A stretch of DNA of 64,000 bases from Mytilus californianus (Eukaryota; Mollusca; Bivalvia; Mytilida; Mytilidae), in assembly GCF_021869535.1 (NCBI RefSeq), contig NW_026262739.1, forward strand, positions 434,001 through 498,000, in the 5' to 3' direction. The notes beneath the pieces are model-generated. The model had not been told where the DNA came from and did no database searches. It was given only the letters and a program-made list of their open reading frames with translations. The translations under genes and the position numbers were made by a program. Positions 10,841 through 21,768 of this stretch are shown here, in pieces. Positions within the stretch are counted from its first letter, which is position 1, and each line of letters begins with the position of its first letter.

Positions 10841-11079
10841 GAGGATAGAAGGATGACTGCTGCTTGTCTGAGGAGTAGTAGGATGACTGCTGCTTGTCTG
10901 AGGAGTAGTAGGATGACTGCTGCTTGTCTGAGGAGTAGTAGGATGACTACTGCTTGTCTGAGGAGTAGTAGGATGACTGCTGCTTGTCTGAGGAGTAGTA
11001 GGACGACTGCTGCTTGTCTGAGGAGTAGTAGGACGACTGCTGCTTGTCTGAGGAGTAGTAAGATGACTGCTGCTTGTCG
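10841..11079 (+). repeat. 30-bp minisatellite, 8 units
   Basis: The unit is GAGGAGTAGTAGGATGACTG CTGCTTGTCT. The first unit (10841-10869) is 29 bp; the next seven are exactly 30 bp from 10870. Units differ by single bases (GGATGAC or GGACGAC). The period is a multiple of three, which keeps a repetitive frame open, but nothing outside the array supports a gene. Confidence 0.95.
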
Positions 11080-11099
11080 GCTACGATAATCAGCAAAGC

Positions 11100-12514
11100 A
11101 GAAACTAGAAGAAATACGAGAGTCGGGCAGTAGACAGTAGAAAAGGGAAACCAGAAAAATCGCGGGTTAAGAAATTTTGTGTCATTTTGTTAATTTTTGG
11201 AGAACCAATGTTTTGGTGTGTCTTATCATCTAAAATATTTACTGAAGCACCATTATCTATCATCAATTTTCATGTTTTTGAATTTACTTTAATTGAAGCA
11301 AAGGGTGATTTATGTATTGAACAAACTGTCTCGGCTTCTTTTAAACTAGAAATACTCCTCATCATAACTGTCTAAACTATATTGATATGTCTGTCTCTCG
11401 GTATTGAGAGTTTTCACTTCATTTACGTGTCTATCTTTTGTGATTTGTCTATTTGTACCGGTATATCTATTTTGATTATCATTTTTGCCATTTATTATTT
11501 TGATCTTAGTCATTTGAGAAAATAGTGTTTGAGAAAAAAAACATAATTAAAAAAAAATCTAAAAAGCAATAGCTCTTAAACTATTTTATATATTTACATA
11601 CAATTTCAGTGTATATAATCAATAAAGTGTCCCATTGTCAGCTTTTGTCCATCTTTTTACACTTTTATTTAACACTTTTAATTTATATTTTGCCCTTGTA
11701 ATCATTTTGTTCATTTAAATGTAACAAAATGTGCATCAGTTTTGAAGAATATGCAGGAGATCTTAAATGAAAATATTCTGGTGAAGGGTTTCAGAGTAGA
11801 TTTTTTATGCAAAATTGAAAGAACTGTAAGATGAAGGATGCAAACACATGGCTGAGCCATACTGACATTTAGTCAGGTGAGCTAAAAACTGTTGAGGAAA
11901 GTTTTATATATTCCTAACTTAATTGATTAATGTCTAGTCGCAAATATTTCATGCGAATTCAGGTTTGAAGGAATTTTGAAGAGTTATTCATAGCATTGAA
12001 CACTATTTTTCTAGAGTTTCTTGACAAGGTCAGTGCACTCAAAAAACAAATAAGCAAATGATTGACTCTTCTGTCAAATTTATGAGTGCATATAGAGACA
12101 ACTTCCATACAACAATGGACTTAGGAAAAATAGTGTTAATTCATTATAATTTTGTTATTGTGTCATTATATACAAGTATCTTTCAAACAAGTGTCTCTGA
12201 TGATTTTGTATTGTTGTGTATGAACGTTTTTAGTGACCAGTGGAATTGTTATAGTGTTCAGCATGTACTTCCAGTCAGAAAAAGTGTTCATTGAAAGAAA
12301 TAATACTGTCTAATTTACAAGAGTATCCAATCAGTATGCAAAATTTTGATGATCAATAGAATTATCATTATATTAATCACATAAGTCCAATAAAAAGATT
12401 TCTTACTTGAAATTTACAGGGTAATCTTTGTAGGTACAATATTCCATATCTGTGCATAATGGAATGGTGTACCTACAGAGAGTGGTCTCCTGAAACATGG
12501 GGAACTATTCTGTT
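11100..12514. other. non-coding AT-rich stretch
   Basis: No credible coding frame. A short piece near 11868-11890 (TTTAGTCAGGTGAGCTAAAA) resembles the end of the bivalve repeat seen at 15780 and 52580. Scattered AATAAA-like and homopolymer runs only. Confidence 0.4.
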
Positions 12515-13216
12515 TTAACCCTCTCTCAAATCAATTTTTAATCCTGCATTTCCCTTGATTGCATACATAAAACATCTGACAGGATAAGGGATGACATCAG
12601 GATGTTTCAGTTCCATATACTTCTTGGATTGATTGATTGTTGGTTGCTTAACGTCCAGTGGCAAATATTTCATGCATATTCAGGACGAGAACAAGTTCAC
12701 AATAAATACAATAGGTAGGTACTGTAATAGATTAAGGGATTATGGTCGGAGAAATTTAGACTGCCACGGGAAATGGGGGTATATTGGATAGGGACAGAAA
12801 TTTAGCCTTGCAACAGGTCACCTACGGACCCCTCAAAGAGTTGTTGCAAGGGTTCTTAACGTGCAAAGAGCGTGGCACTCTCTTTACACGAGGCATCGGA
12901 TTTAACGTCCCCATTCTGACCGGACGTGGCTGCAAATTTGTACATCCCGCACAGCCAAACGGACGCCCCACTTTAGCACGGGTTTTACTGCCGGTCGGAG
13001 GAAGACCAATGGTGACCATACTTCTATTCCCCAGTCACCCTTGGGGGCTATACTTCTTGGACAGCTCATACAACTTTTTAGAGAATCCTCTTTTAACATG
13101 GATTTGGTCATCTTTCTTTTCTTGTTCTTGATGTTCTTTTTCATTAGATACTTTCCTGTTTTCATCATCATAACCATTTTCTTCTTCGCACACTCTCGCT
13201 TCAACAGTTTGCACTA
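12515..13216 (-). pseudogene. host-like terminal exon split by element copy 2
   Basis: On the minus strand a polypyrimidine tract and AG (TTGTTTTTTCGTCCAG, acceptor at about 13217) opens a Lys/Glu-rich frame: VEARVCEEENGYDDENRK, then GFSKKLYELSKKY. At this point the 420-bp element sits between duplicated TATACTTCTTGGA sites. Removing the element plus one duplicate (433 bp) puts the two sides back in the same frame. The far side reads MELKHPDVIPYPVRCFMYAI and ends at TAA 12515-12517. The join across the empty site is seen directly in the sequence. The protein family is unknown to me. The interruption would truncate the product unless the insertion is polymorphic in the population. Confidence 0.6.
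12629..13048 (-). mobile_element. SINE-like element, copy 2 (in an exon)
   Basis: Full-length 420-bp copy flanked by the 13-bp duplication TATACTTCTTGGA at 12616-12628 and 13049-13061. It is in the same orientation as the disrupted coding frame. Confidence 0.95.
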
Positions 13217-13239
13217 CTGGACGAAAAAACAACTGTCCA

Positions 13240-13620
13240 GACCAGTAACAGTCGTTCTAAGACTGTAAATGTTTATGTGAGTTGTAACAGTTGTAAGCTT
13301 TCACTGTTTTAGTTATTTTGTAACTGTTACAACTTTTAAAGTGTTTGTCTTCAACATCAATCGACTGGAACAACGCTAGAAATAACTCACAAATATTTCA
13401 GGACAACTATTTTTAATTTGTGACAGTCATAATTAAACTATTTAAACGCCGAAAATGTCACAGTTGTAATACGACTGTTGCAACATTTTGAAAGTTGTCA
13501 CAGTTATTTAATAACTGCTCCAACACGCATACCGCTGAAACAGTCGTAAATAAACTGTTTAAACGTCGAAAAGGTTGTTACAGTTAAATTATGACTACAA
13601 CCATTTTATAGCCATAGTTA
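13240..13620. repeat. degenerate CTGTTACAAC-rich repeat patch
   Basis: Motifs such as GTAACAGTTGTAA, CACAGTTGTAATACGACTGT and AAACTGTTTAAACGTCGAAAA recur in both orientations. The blocks at about 13428 and 13540 are two diverged copies (CAGTCRTAAWTAAACTRTTT). No tail or clear terminal repeats are visible. Confidence 0.5.
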
Positions 13621-14197
13621 ATTTATAAGATTCAAGTGTCGCAATTTTCAAATATTGGTTGTCATTTCATAGACTTAAAAAGTCACGGATACTAAATTTC
13701 TGACAGTCCGGGATAGGTTAAACTAATTTTAATATTATTTCATTGTGTGCAATTGAAGAAGGTGTTATATACAAAGGCACAAATGTCACACCCATTTAAT
13801 ACATTAATTTTTTAAATAGAAACTGATTGTAAAAGCAAAAAAAAAAACATATATTTATAAATATCTGCCGCGGAAGATTTAGTGATTCCCTGCTTATCTG
13901 GTAAATGTGGTAAATTAATAACTTTTCAAACAATTTGTAAATTTGGGTTCAGGAATCTCATTAGGTGTGCAACAGTAAGAAGAATTTTCATTGGTCTTTT
14001 CCAAGTTTCTTTATGATATAATAGCTACAGCAGTCAAAATTTGCGTTCAATCGTTAGATTCTTCTATATGGAGTTGTTCGGTATCATTTAGGTAATTGTC
14101 GGTTTCTTTTTTAATATCACGATCTTTTATTAATATCGCGTAACATCGTAAGAGATTCCGTTACATTTAATGTTGTCGAGTATGGTAAGTACTGATT

Positions 14198-14515
14198 TTA
14201 TTGCTTTACAAATACCCACCGCAAACTTGAGTTTTTTGGAAATTTGTCGTAAAGCAAAATAAAAAAAACAACAACTTTGAAATCAACATCTGAACTTACA
14301 GCTTCAATTTTATTCCTTACACCCTTGATAATATGACCAGAACAAAGGTGTACAATGCAAATTTCATTTCTTTCAATTTGTGAGTTGTCATCAATAGTTG
14401 CCATATCATCTTGATATACTACTGTTGAACATCCATCCATACCTTTTAAAACTTTGCAATGAATGAATTTCCATTTGAAACTTTTGGCCATCGCAAGGGG
14501 TTGTGATCTGCCCAT
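14198..14515 (-). CDS. hypothetical ORF or exon
   Basis: The 105-codon frame begins MGRSQPLAMAKSFKWKFIHC and continues through a polar section with VVYQDDMATIDDNSQIERNE. Its C-terminal 25 residues become Phe/Val-rich and look intronic. It lies just downstream of the ZMYM/Crypton-like N-terminal ORF on the same strand, 21 bp after that stop, and may be a later exon of the same gene. No domain recognised. Confidence 0.35.
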   Translation of the reverse strand: MGRSQPLAMAKSFKWKFIHCKVLKGMDGCSTVVYQDDMATIDDNSQIERNEICIVHLCSGHIIKGVRNKIEAVSSDVDFKVVVFFILLYDKFPKNSSLRWVFVKQ

Positions 14516-14536
14516 GATTTACATGTCTTTGGTAAA

Positions 14537-14812
14537 TTATTGTGATTTTGTACGGTCCCCATTTTTATGCCGTGCTTCTGCATACAATTTTGATAGGACG
14601 CTGTCAAGTTCTTTGACAGGATAGTTTTCTATGTCAGTCTTCATGTCTTTCTCTTCTAGATAATTTGTAAATAGCTTTACTGATCTTTTAGTTGCCTTTT
14701 GAGTGTTGATCGAATCTTTTTCCCTTAAAATTTGTTGACATTTTTCGTCGTTAACACTTGTAAAGCGTGGTTTCTGAAAATTTTGAGACAAGCCGGTGTC
14801 AACACCAGCCAT
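14537..14812 (-). CDS. N-terminal exon of a Crypton-derived (ZMYM/QRICH1-like) protein
   Basis: The internal ATG at 14810-14812 (MAGVDTGLSQNF) is a more likely start than the upstream one at 14872, because the conserved part follows it. The sequence NTQKATKRSVKLFTNYLEEK followed by KELDSVLSKLYAEARHKNGD matches the N-terminal helical region preceding the inactive tyrosine-recombinase domain of ZMYM2/3/4, QRICH1 and related Crypton-derived proteins (NTKKATK...F...L..FY.EVR..DG). The frame ends at TAA 14537-14539 soon after that block, where the protein family normally continues. A splice donor at GACC|GTACAA is possible but weak. No recombinase catalytic region is visible in the window, so this is an isolated exon or a truncated gene. 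Confidence 0.5.
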   Translation of the reverse strand: MAGVDTGLSQNFQKPRFTSVNDEKCQQILREKDSINTQKATKRSVKLFTNYLEEKDMKTDIENYPVKELDSVLSKLYAEARHKNGDRTKSQ

Positions 14813-15162
14813 TTTTGTTGTTGATGTAAACAGACGATAAGGTCTCGTGAGAAATAGCAAATTAATTTTCATTGGATAATATAAATAGGGAATTTCCCGG
14901 AATCTGCAAATAAACCGCTTGCACAGTTTCCCGCGGTGAATATCCTTTTTCTCCGGTGATTATTATATGCTCTTTTATTCAAAATGAGCTCTATGTAACT
15001 TTTCTATTAGATTAAATTAATTATTGAATACTCTTTTTTATGGTACGACAGTCCTGCTTTTGATCATAAACTTTTGTTACATGTACTGCATTCAAAAACA
15101 ATATTTTTATGAACGGAGTCTACGTGACGAGTTGAATCGTACTAAGTGTAAATTATCTTGTT

Positions 15163-15714
15163 TCATTGTCGACATTCTTCCATCGTATCCCTGTGTGTTT
15201 CCATGTGCCGAATCAAATTGCATTTTTCTGTGAACATCTTCAAACAAACATTACATTTTTTAGGGTTTGATTTATTTGTGTAATTTGGATTATCTTTTCC
15301 CTCTAAAAGATTGAGACTTGTAATGAGATCTGTTATATCAGATTTGAGTCCTTGTTCTCTTAGATAGTCTAAAATCGGTTTGTCATGGTTCATATTCATT
15401 TAAAATACATTCATTAGAAATACTTTATTATTTTGATTGTATATTGATTCCCTAATGAGGGTTACATTATTTAACTTCAAGAGGGGGTGGGCGGGGATTT
15501 TATGTTTTTTTTCATAAGTCAATTTTTGTTCGCCCAAGGCGAGAACAAAATTGTCAAGTTTTTCGACGCGATCAATCGAATTTTGTTTCCTCACACTTAA
15601 GGTATAGGGGGAATTTGCATCCGGATTAATTTTTTTGACATCTGCATGCTTTACCAGATTTTTTCGCGCCAAATTAGGAATCCGAATAATTTTGTTAAAG
15701 TTGTTAGTCGACAT
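15163..15714 (-). pseudogene. C2H2 zinc-finger ORF with one in-frame stop
   Basis: From ATG at 15712-15714 one frame runs 104 codons to TAA 15400-15402, then continues directly with ATG and 78 more codons to 15163. The C-terminal part has a classic C2H2 finger: KKCNVCLKMFTEKCNLIRHM then ETH, with Cys-x2-Cys and His-x3-His spacing. The N-terminal part is basic (NLARKNLVKHADVKKINPDA). Either the stop is a mutation in a 182-residue gene, or two separate ORFs abut. It lies upstream of, and on the same strand as, the Crypton/ZMYM-like fragment, and the pair could be parts of one zinc-finger gene. No other fingers are seen. Confidence 0.5.
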
Positions 15715-15777
15715 TGCCCTTTATAGTAAATTTTTAACAATTTTTCGTAATATTTTACAAAAAACTTGTTTTCTGAA

Positions 15778-15925
15778 AGGTCAAGTGAGCTATTCTTATC
15801 ACTTGGAGTCCGTCGTCGTCGTTAATGAACTTTTACAAAAATCTTCTTCTCTGAAACTACTGAGATAAATTTAACCATACTTGGTTTTAATAGTTAAACA
15901 AATTAGTCCGATGACCCCCGCCTTC
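15778..15925 (+). repeat. dispersed bivalve repeat (GTGAGCTATTC...CGTCGTCGT)
   Basis: The block GTCAAGTGAGCTATTCTTAT CACTTGGAGTCCGTCGTCGT opens a repeat that recurs at 16118-16230. It belongs to the family whose other end is seen at 52575-53570. It is recognised as a very common mussel repeat, with the opposite end carrying GACCAAGGTGAGCGACACAG. Confidence 0.7.
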
Positions 15926-16117
15926 TAACTACATGGCCGACATGGTAAAAAAATAGAGCAGTTTTTTGGTTTATATCTCTAAAACTAAAGCATTTAGAAC
16001 AATTCTGACAGGTGGCAAACATGTTCATCAGATTTTAACCTTATTTTATCCTAGTTGAAAGTTCATTAAATGTTTAATGTGGTGTATGCGAAATTGTGTC
16101 CCTAATATCAAATATGT

Positions 16118-16230
16118 TCGGGCCAGCTGAGCTATTCTCGTCACTTGGCGTCCGTCGTCGTTAACATTTTACATATTGAACTTCTTCTAGAGAACCACTG
16201 AATGGAATGGAACCAAACATGACATGTATG
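16118..16230 (+). repeat. second copy of the same dispersed repeat
   Basis: GGGCCAGCTGAGCTATTCTC, then CACTTGGCGTCCGTCGTCGT and CTTCTTCTAGAGAACCACTG, mirrors the copy 340 bp upstream. Between the two lies a further piece of the family (TATCTCTAAAACTAAAGCAT). Confidence 0.7.
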
Positions 16231-17544
16231 TTCCTAGTGCGGTGCTGACCAAGTTTGATAGTATGTGATAAGAAGAGTTTGATATCGTGTAAAAAAAAAT
16301 CTATAACACTTATTATCTTAATTGTCCTACTTTTAAAAGATATCAACCACAATGCATATACCTCTATCAAAACTTTCTTCTAACTCTATTCCGGTAGTCC
16401 ATGTGCTACTGATCTGAACTCTCGATCTCTCTCTCGATTTTGATGAGAAGTGAACGTGATCAGAAGATAACCTTTCTGGTTGATACTTGTTGAAGTCGTG
16501 TTGTTGACTTACATGGTGAATTGGTTGATGTTCCACCAATTTGTTGGATATTGGTGGAAGGCTGATCAGCAGTTCCACCTTCACAATCATTCATCTGACC
16601 ATTGTCCTTTCCAGAGATCAGATCAGCAGTGCAACGTTCACTATCATTCATCTGAACATTGTCCTTTCAAGATCTCAAGATTAGCAGAATAATGAATAAA
16701 AAACAAAAATTCAAAACATGACTAAGTTAACACAATTTTTCGAGTAGGGACATTTTTTCTGGGTACACAAAATTTTTTTTTATACCTCTAAAAATGACTA
16801 ATCCATAATTTAAAAAGATGTGTTTCTAAGGTTATTATAATCAAACCTTAGTTTATATCGTAGTTGTGCTAACAAGATCCATAGAAAGGGGCTTGATAAC
16901 TTCTAAATAACCCGCCTTAAAAGGTAGGACAATGATGTCATGAATATACAATACCTCTGACATAGGAATATAATTAGCATTCTCGATACCTTAGGCTTTT
17001 CAAAACCACAATTTTCTCTGCCATTCACTCCAAATCAGTAATATTTTAGGACCCCTTTCCATTTATGACTGAAAATCTGTTGTCTTCCTGGATTTATTTC
17101 AGTACCTCCTACTACTCCTTGTCCTCTTTGAATGCATCTCATATTTACAGGGTTTTCAATATTTCCACCTGATGCAACGTTGTCTTACGTCGCAAATCAT
17201 CATCATCATCATTATCATTATAATCTTGCAATATATTCTTCGAAAGTTTTAAAAACCGTTTTAGAGTTTTTACAATTCATTTCTCGTAAACAAACAACTG
17301 TTCACTGCTCATCTGTAATAGCAAAAACTTCAAATGATTTTCCGAACTTTTAATTTTATACTATCAGCATAATCAGATGATGTTCTAAATTTAGGTATTG
17401 CAAAATGTTTTCCTTAGAGCACCTTCCTCTCCTTTCCTTCGTTACGTTCGACATCACTTATTAAATGGTATATTTTGTTATTCAAAGCTGGTAAAGCTAC
17501 ATTTTCAAAGACTGTCCAAAATGATCTTAAGGATTTTTCTTTTT
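16231..17544. other. non-coding stretch
   Basis: No supported gene. A short direct repeat occurs at about 16570-16670 (AGATCAGCAGT, ATTCATCTGA, CATTGTCCTTTC appear twice, about 60 bp apart). A CAT/CATTAT run lies at 17198-17222. Confidence 0.4.
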
Positions 17545-17970
17545 CCCCAAGGGTGACTGGGGAAAAGACATATGGTCACTTGGTCTTCTTCCGACCGGCA
17601 GTAAAACGCTTGCCAAAGTGGGTCGTCCGTTTGGCTGTGCGGGATGTATCAAGTTTGCAGCCATGTCCGGTCAGAATGGGGACGTTAAATCCGATATCTC
17701 GTGTAAAGAGAGTGCCACGAGTTTTTGCACGTTAAGAATCCTTGCAAAAACTCTTTTGAGGGGTCCGTAGTCTGCCTGTTGCAAGGCACAATTTCTGTCC
17801 CTATCCATATACCCTCATTTTCCAGTGGCAGTCCAAATTTCCCCGACCATCATCCCAGTTGGCCTCTATTACAAGACCTACTTATTGTATTTATTGTAAA
17901 CTTGTTCTCGTCCTGAACATGAATGAAATATTTGCCACTGGACGTTAAGCGACCAACAATCAATCAATCA
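17545..17970 (+). mobile_element. SINE-like element, copy 3 (diverged)
   Basis: Same architecture, CCCCAAGGGTGACTGGGG to GACGTTAAGCGACCAACAAT, but with many substitutions and a damaged 3' arm of the internal hairpin (GAGTTTTTGCAC in place of CTCTTTGCAC). No clear target duplication. It looks like the oldest copy in the window. Confidence 0.9.
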
Positions 17971-18335
17971 AAATATTAAATGCCTTGTAAACAAAATCGT
18001 TATTTACTTCTAATGGAACTGGCGGCAAATTCGCCTCTTTTAAAGTTTCATCCATGATTACAATTAATGAAGATCTTCAAATTTGTCCATTTCTTTTAGT
18101 GCAGACACTTTTACAACTAATCGATATCTTAATTTATTGTTACGTATTCTTAAGTAACTATCCTTAATCCATAAGGCCAGGATCTGTTGTTTTTGTTTGT
18201 CCCCTCAAGGACGAGTGTTGAAATCTAAAATGAATATAATTGTAGATAAACATACTGAGAGAGAGGGAGAAATCTAAAATGAGAGAATAGAGAGAAGAGA
18301 GAGCTCCACTTGTTGATGAAGCTAAGAGATAACAA

Positions 18336-18764
18336 TTGGTCATAAGGACCTGCAGTCCAAGTGAGCTTACAATGATTTTTGTATTTGATAAAGATAACAT
18401 CAGATTTAAAACATTACTTAGGGGAATCAAGGGGGAAAGCACGGCAGCTGTTTGCCAATTAGACCCAACAGAGGTAAAGGTCAGGGACCTAAGTACGCGT
18501 GTTGCTAATATTGTTTCCCAATACGTGAAGAAGGAGAAACGATTTCTTGGGAGGGGCTATTATTGTAATGATGATTTCAAATTTCCATGGTGGACATGCG
18601 ATAGCAACTTTCAGTCACCAAATGACAGAAGAAATTACAAAGATCAGCTAACAAACTCAGAGCTACAGATAATTCTATGGAATATATTGATATGTCAAGA
18701 CTTCCTAGTCGACCACCATCCTGCTCTACTAGATTTCATTTACCTGTTCAGAATAAGAGCGTGA
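18336..18764 (+). CDS. hypothetical exon-like ORF with an FPWW motif
   Basis: The 142-codon frame has a central conserved-looking part: KRFLGRGYYCNDDFKFPWWT, then CDSNFQSPNDRRNYKDQLTN and SELQIILWNILICQD. The aromatic and Cys-rich composition suggests a real exon. The first 20 residues may be intronic, and no domain is recognised. No neighbours on the same strand explain it. Confidence 0.4.
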   Translation: MVIRTCSPSELTMIFVFDKDNIRFKTLLRGIKGESTAAVCQLDPTEVKVRDLSTRVANIVSQYVKKEKRFLGRGYYCNDDFKFPWWTCDSNFQSPNDRRNYKDQLTNSELQIILWNILICQDFLVDHHPALLDFIYLFRIRA

Positions 18765-18892
18765 CTTGACATCTGGAAAAGAAAAGAGATTTGTTAGTAT
18801 TAAAAGTTGGTCAGATGCATTTAGCATTTTCTCTTCCGTACTCAAGAGGTTTAGCCCTACTCGCACTACTATACCAGATGATTGAGCCATAT

Positions 18893-18911
18893 ATATATAT
18901 ATATATATATT
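18893..18911. repeat. (AT)n microsatellite
   Basis: Run of about 9 AT units, at the edge of the dispersed repeat that follows. A similar run at 19494-19510 marks the other end. Confidence 0.9.
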
Positions 18912-19500
18912 GTTTGAACGTAGTTTTCAATTTAGACTTGTTTATATTTTTTCGTTTGGGCTTGTATCATATTTTCCCTCCGGTTTTTATGATCCGTTCA
19001 TCCTATTTTGACTCTTTAAATTCAAGAGTCTATCCTAAATTGAGGTAAATTGTCTGGCCTTCCAAATACCGTTTCGATCCCTAACATCACTGAAGAGACA
19101 TTTATTGTCGAAATCCGGATCTGGTGTACAAAAACGTTTTGACACCTCATGTTTGTGGTATAACATCTTTGCCGCAAGTTAATTGTTTTCTGTTAAGTAT
19201 TAAATTAATATTCAGATCCATTTTGTTACATCTTGTGATCAATTTATTTGGCAATCGCCAATGGCAGTCAGCAGGGTTTAAGAACATCAGTTGTTCGACC
19301 TGTTAGTCAAATGCGTTTTGTTAAAATATACTTTTTCACTTTTATGGTGTTTTGGAAAATGTTGTTTGTGCTGTATTTAGACCCTTCTACAACGAAATTT
19401 GTTTTACATGCACACGTATAAAAATTGCGGTTTTTATCCAACGCAATCATAGGTTTGAACGTAGTCTTCAATTTAGACTTGTATATATACATACATATAT
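18912..19500 (+). repeat. dispersed repeat, forward arm of an inverted pair
   Basis: Blocks such as CGTTTGGGCTTGTATCATAT, CCTTCCAAATACCGTTTCGA, GTCGAAATCCGGATCTGGTG and TCAAATGCGTTTTGTTAAAA all recur in reverse complement at 21130-21560. The forward copy is permuted relative to the reverse copy: it begins in the middle of the unit, reaches the end near 19320, then starts again at TCAAATGCG. This suggests tandem organisation. I recognise it as a common bivalve repeat. Confidence 0.8.
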
Positions 19501-19574
19501 ATATATATATCGATTTGATTCTACATATTCAAAGAATTGTGCCAATTGGTATTATTTACGATGTTAATATAAAA

Positions 19575-19680
19575 AGGAAGATGTGGTATGATTGTCAATT
19601 AGACTCTCCACGTCAACTCTCCACGAAAGACGAAAATGACACAGAAATTAACAACTATAGGTCACCGTACAACCTTTAAC
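19575..19680 (+). repeat. fragment of the GATGTGGTATGATTG mussel repeat
   Basis: AAGATGTGGTATGATTGTCA, then GACACAGAAATTAACAACTA and TAGGTCACCGTACAAC, match 61117-61260 and the reverse copy at 50530-50640. A small internal duplication (CTCTCCACG) is present. Confidence 0.75.
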
Positions 19681-20121
19681 AATGACTAAGACAATCAATG
19701 CACATGATGACACACTTTCTTGCAGTTCTGTTGATCAAATCTTACATAAACAGTCCCTTAATAGATGTATTCTCACAGTAGTTAGCCAACACAAATCGCC
19801 CAGTATATTAAAAAAAAAAATAGAAAATTTCGAAGTAAAAAGAAAAGGCTTTAAAAAAATTAGGATGGAGGGAGGCAATAAAAATTTTATTTACAATTTC
19901 ATATGACGTGCATCAATTACATGAATACTAAGCATCAGGCCGATAGTACCACTATATCAGGGAGTACTATGTTGTTCAGATGAGACCACTTTACAAGTTC
20001 TGCATTTGTAGGAAAATGTGTCTTTGCTACAGGCATTTTATCCTTAGTAAACACAGCATTTAAATATGTAACGGAGGTCATGTATTTATCGCATGCTTGT
20101 AGTACATTCAATCATGATCTG
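19681..20121. other. stretch without a recognised gene
   Basis: Short AT-rich frames only (one of 74 codons at 19682-19906). No motif. Confidence 0.35.
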
Positions 20122-20213
20122 TAGGCATCATATGCGGACTGCCCATAGTATTAAATGAGATTTTTGTCACAAATGTCGGCAATTATCTTAAAAGCTAACC
20201 AAACCTTTTAACA
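20122..20213 (+). repeat. direct repeat, left copy
   Basis: GGCATCATATGCGGACTGCC through AAGCTAACCAAACCTTTTAA recurs at 20969-21066 with a few changes and one small indel. The copies are 0.85 kb apart, in the same orientation. Confidence 0.85.
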
Positions 20214-20375
20214 GACTTATTAAGAAGGGATATAAATTACTCATCATAAGACAGCTGAGTCAGGACCGGTGTTGCTTTTCCTGACTGCAAAACTTACGTT
20301 GTTAGAAAACTACACACGGTTGGTCAGTCAAAATCCTAATTTGTAACACGACAGCATTCGCACAATTTTCAGAAC

Positions 20376-20576
20376 TTGGCCGAAGGAAGGAAGACTATTA
20401 GTACTCACATTAAAAGATGCATTCGCTGGCAAGAATTATTTGAAAATCATCGTGGACAGGGTTCACGCAGAAAGACGAAGAAGACAAAGAAAGACATTTT
20501 AAATCGAAAGCAAAAGGACAAATCATGGACTGAAAAGAATGATATTAGAGGAATCTGCCTAAGATCATACATTTAA
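20376..20576 (+). CDS. hypothetical short basic ORF
   Basis: 66 codons, very rich in Lys/Arg (RRKTKKTKKDILNRKQKDKS). It may be an exon or a chance frame in purine-rich DNA. No family recognised and no flanking signals. Confidence 0.2.
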   Translation: MAEGRKTISTHIKRCIRWQELFENHRGQGSRRKTKKTKKDILNRKQKDKSWTEKNDIRGICLRSYI

Positions 20577-20968
20577 CAGGTTTAACACCTTTATTCCTGA
20601 CAAACAGATGCAGATTAAAAAGGACCAAATTAAGTTCATGAAAGAAAAAAAGCCTGAAGGTTCAACAGAAAAAGAATAAAAATAAAAATGACAAAGGTTA
20701 ATTATTGTGGCAATTTTTTTCCAGGCATCACTGTAATTATGTAGACGATGGTCAGCCATACAAATAAAGTTATATTTGCTTTGTTTTTGTCCGTATTGTT
20801 CATATTTGCACATAATTAAACGTAACTTTTAGTCATCAGAATATGAAATACATGTATAAATCCTATATTCAATTGTACATAGACCGTGAACATGGTCATT
20901 GTTGTATGGATGTTGATTAAGGACCATAGATTCGATCAATAAATATTATTTAACGACTTTTTTATTGA

Positions 20969-21066
20969 TCAGGCATCATATGCGGAGTGCCCATAGTATT
21001 AAATGAGATTTCCATCTTTTTTCATAAATGTCGGCAATTACCTCAAAAGCTAACCAAACCTTTTAA
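20969..21066 (+). repeat. direct repeat, right copy
   Basis: Matches 20122-20213 (GGCATCATATGCGGAGTGCC ... CCAAACCTTTTAACA). Confidence 0.85.
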
Positions 21067-21129
21067 CATTAAATCGACCATTTAATAGATGAGTGTATAA
21101 GTTGTAAACATAAAACAATAAACATGCGG

Positions 21130-21560
21130 AAAAGATGGTATACCGCAAACATGAGGTGCAAAAATTTGTACACCATATCCGGATTTCGACAATTAATGTC
21201 TCTTCAGTGATGTTGGGAATCGAAACGGTATTTGGAAGGCCATATAATTTACCTCAATTTAGGATAGACTCTTGAATTTTGAAAGAGTCAAAATAGGATG
21301 AACGGATCATATAAACCCGAAGGCAAATATAATACAAGCCCAAACGAAAAAATATAAACAAGTCTAAATTGAAAACAACGTTCAAAACTATGATTGCGTT
21401 GGATAAAAACCGCAATTTTTATACGTGTGCATGAAAAACAAATTTCTTGGTAGAGGGGTCTAAATACAGCACACACAACATTTTCCAAAAGACCAAATGA
21501 GTGAAAAAGTATATTTTAACAAAACGCATTTGACTAGCAGGTCGAACAACTGATGTTCTT
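21130..21560 (-). repeat. dispersed repeat, reverse arm of the inverted pair
   Basis: Reverse-complement match to 18912-19500, in one continuous unpermuted order from the GTCGAAATCCGGAT block to TCAAATGCGTTTTG and on to an AT run at 21563-21588. The arms are 1.6-2.6 kb apart and could form a large cruciform or hairpin RNA if transcribed together. Confidence 0.8.
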
Positions 21561-21768
21561 AATATATATATATATAAATATATATGGTATTTCATTTGTC
21601 AAGCGACGTCACATGGCGGTGTACATACCATATACGGTCAACAACTGACAAATGTATGGTAATTACAATGTCAACGTCAAAATATTAAACTCGTATTGTT
21701 TTTAAATTCCACACAGACATAGTAATTATGCACCAAAATTAGGATATATGGTAGTCAGCAAGATTTTC

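Noticed and set aside
10820-11089. 89-codon repetitive ORF (MTAACLRSSR repeats)
   Set aside because: It exists only because the minisatellite period is 30 bp; flanks are not coding.
17132-17353. 73-codon ORF with a His run
   Set aside because: The His run is a CAT/CATTAT microsatellite; no conserved flanks.
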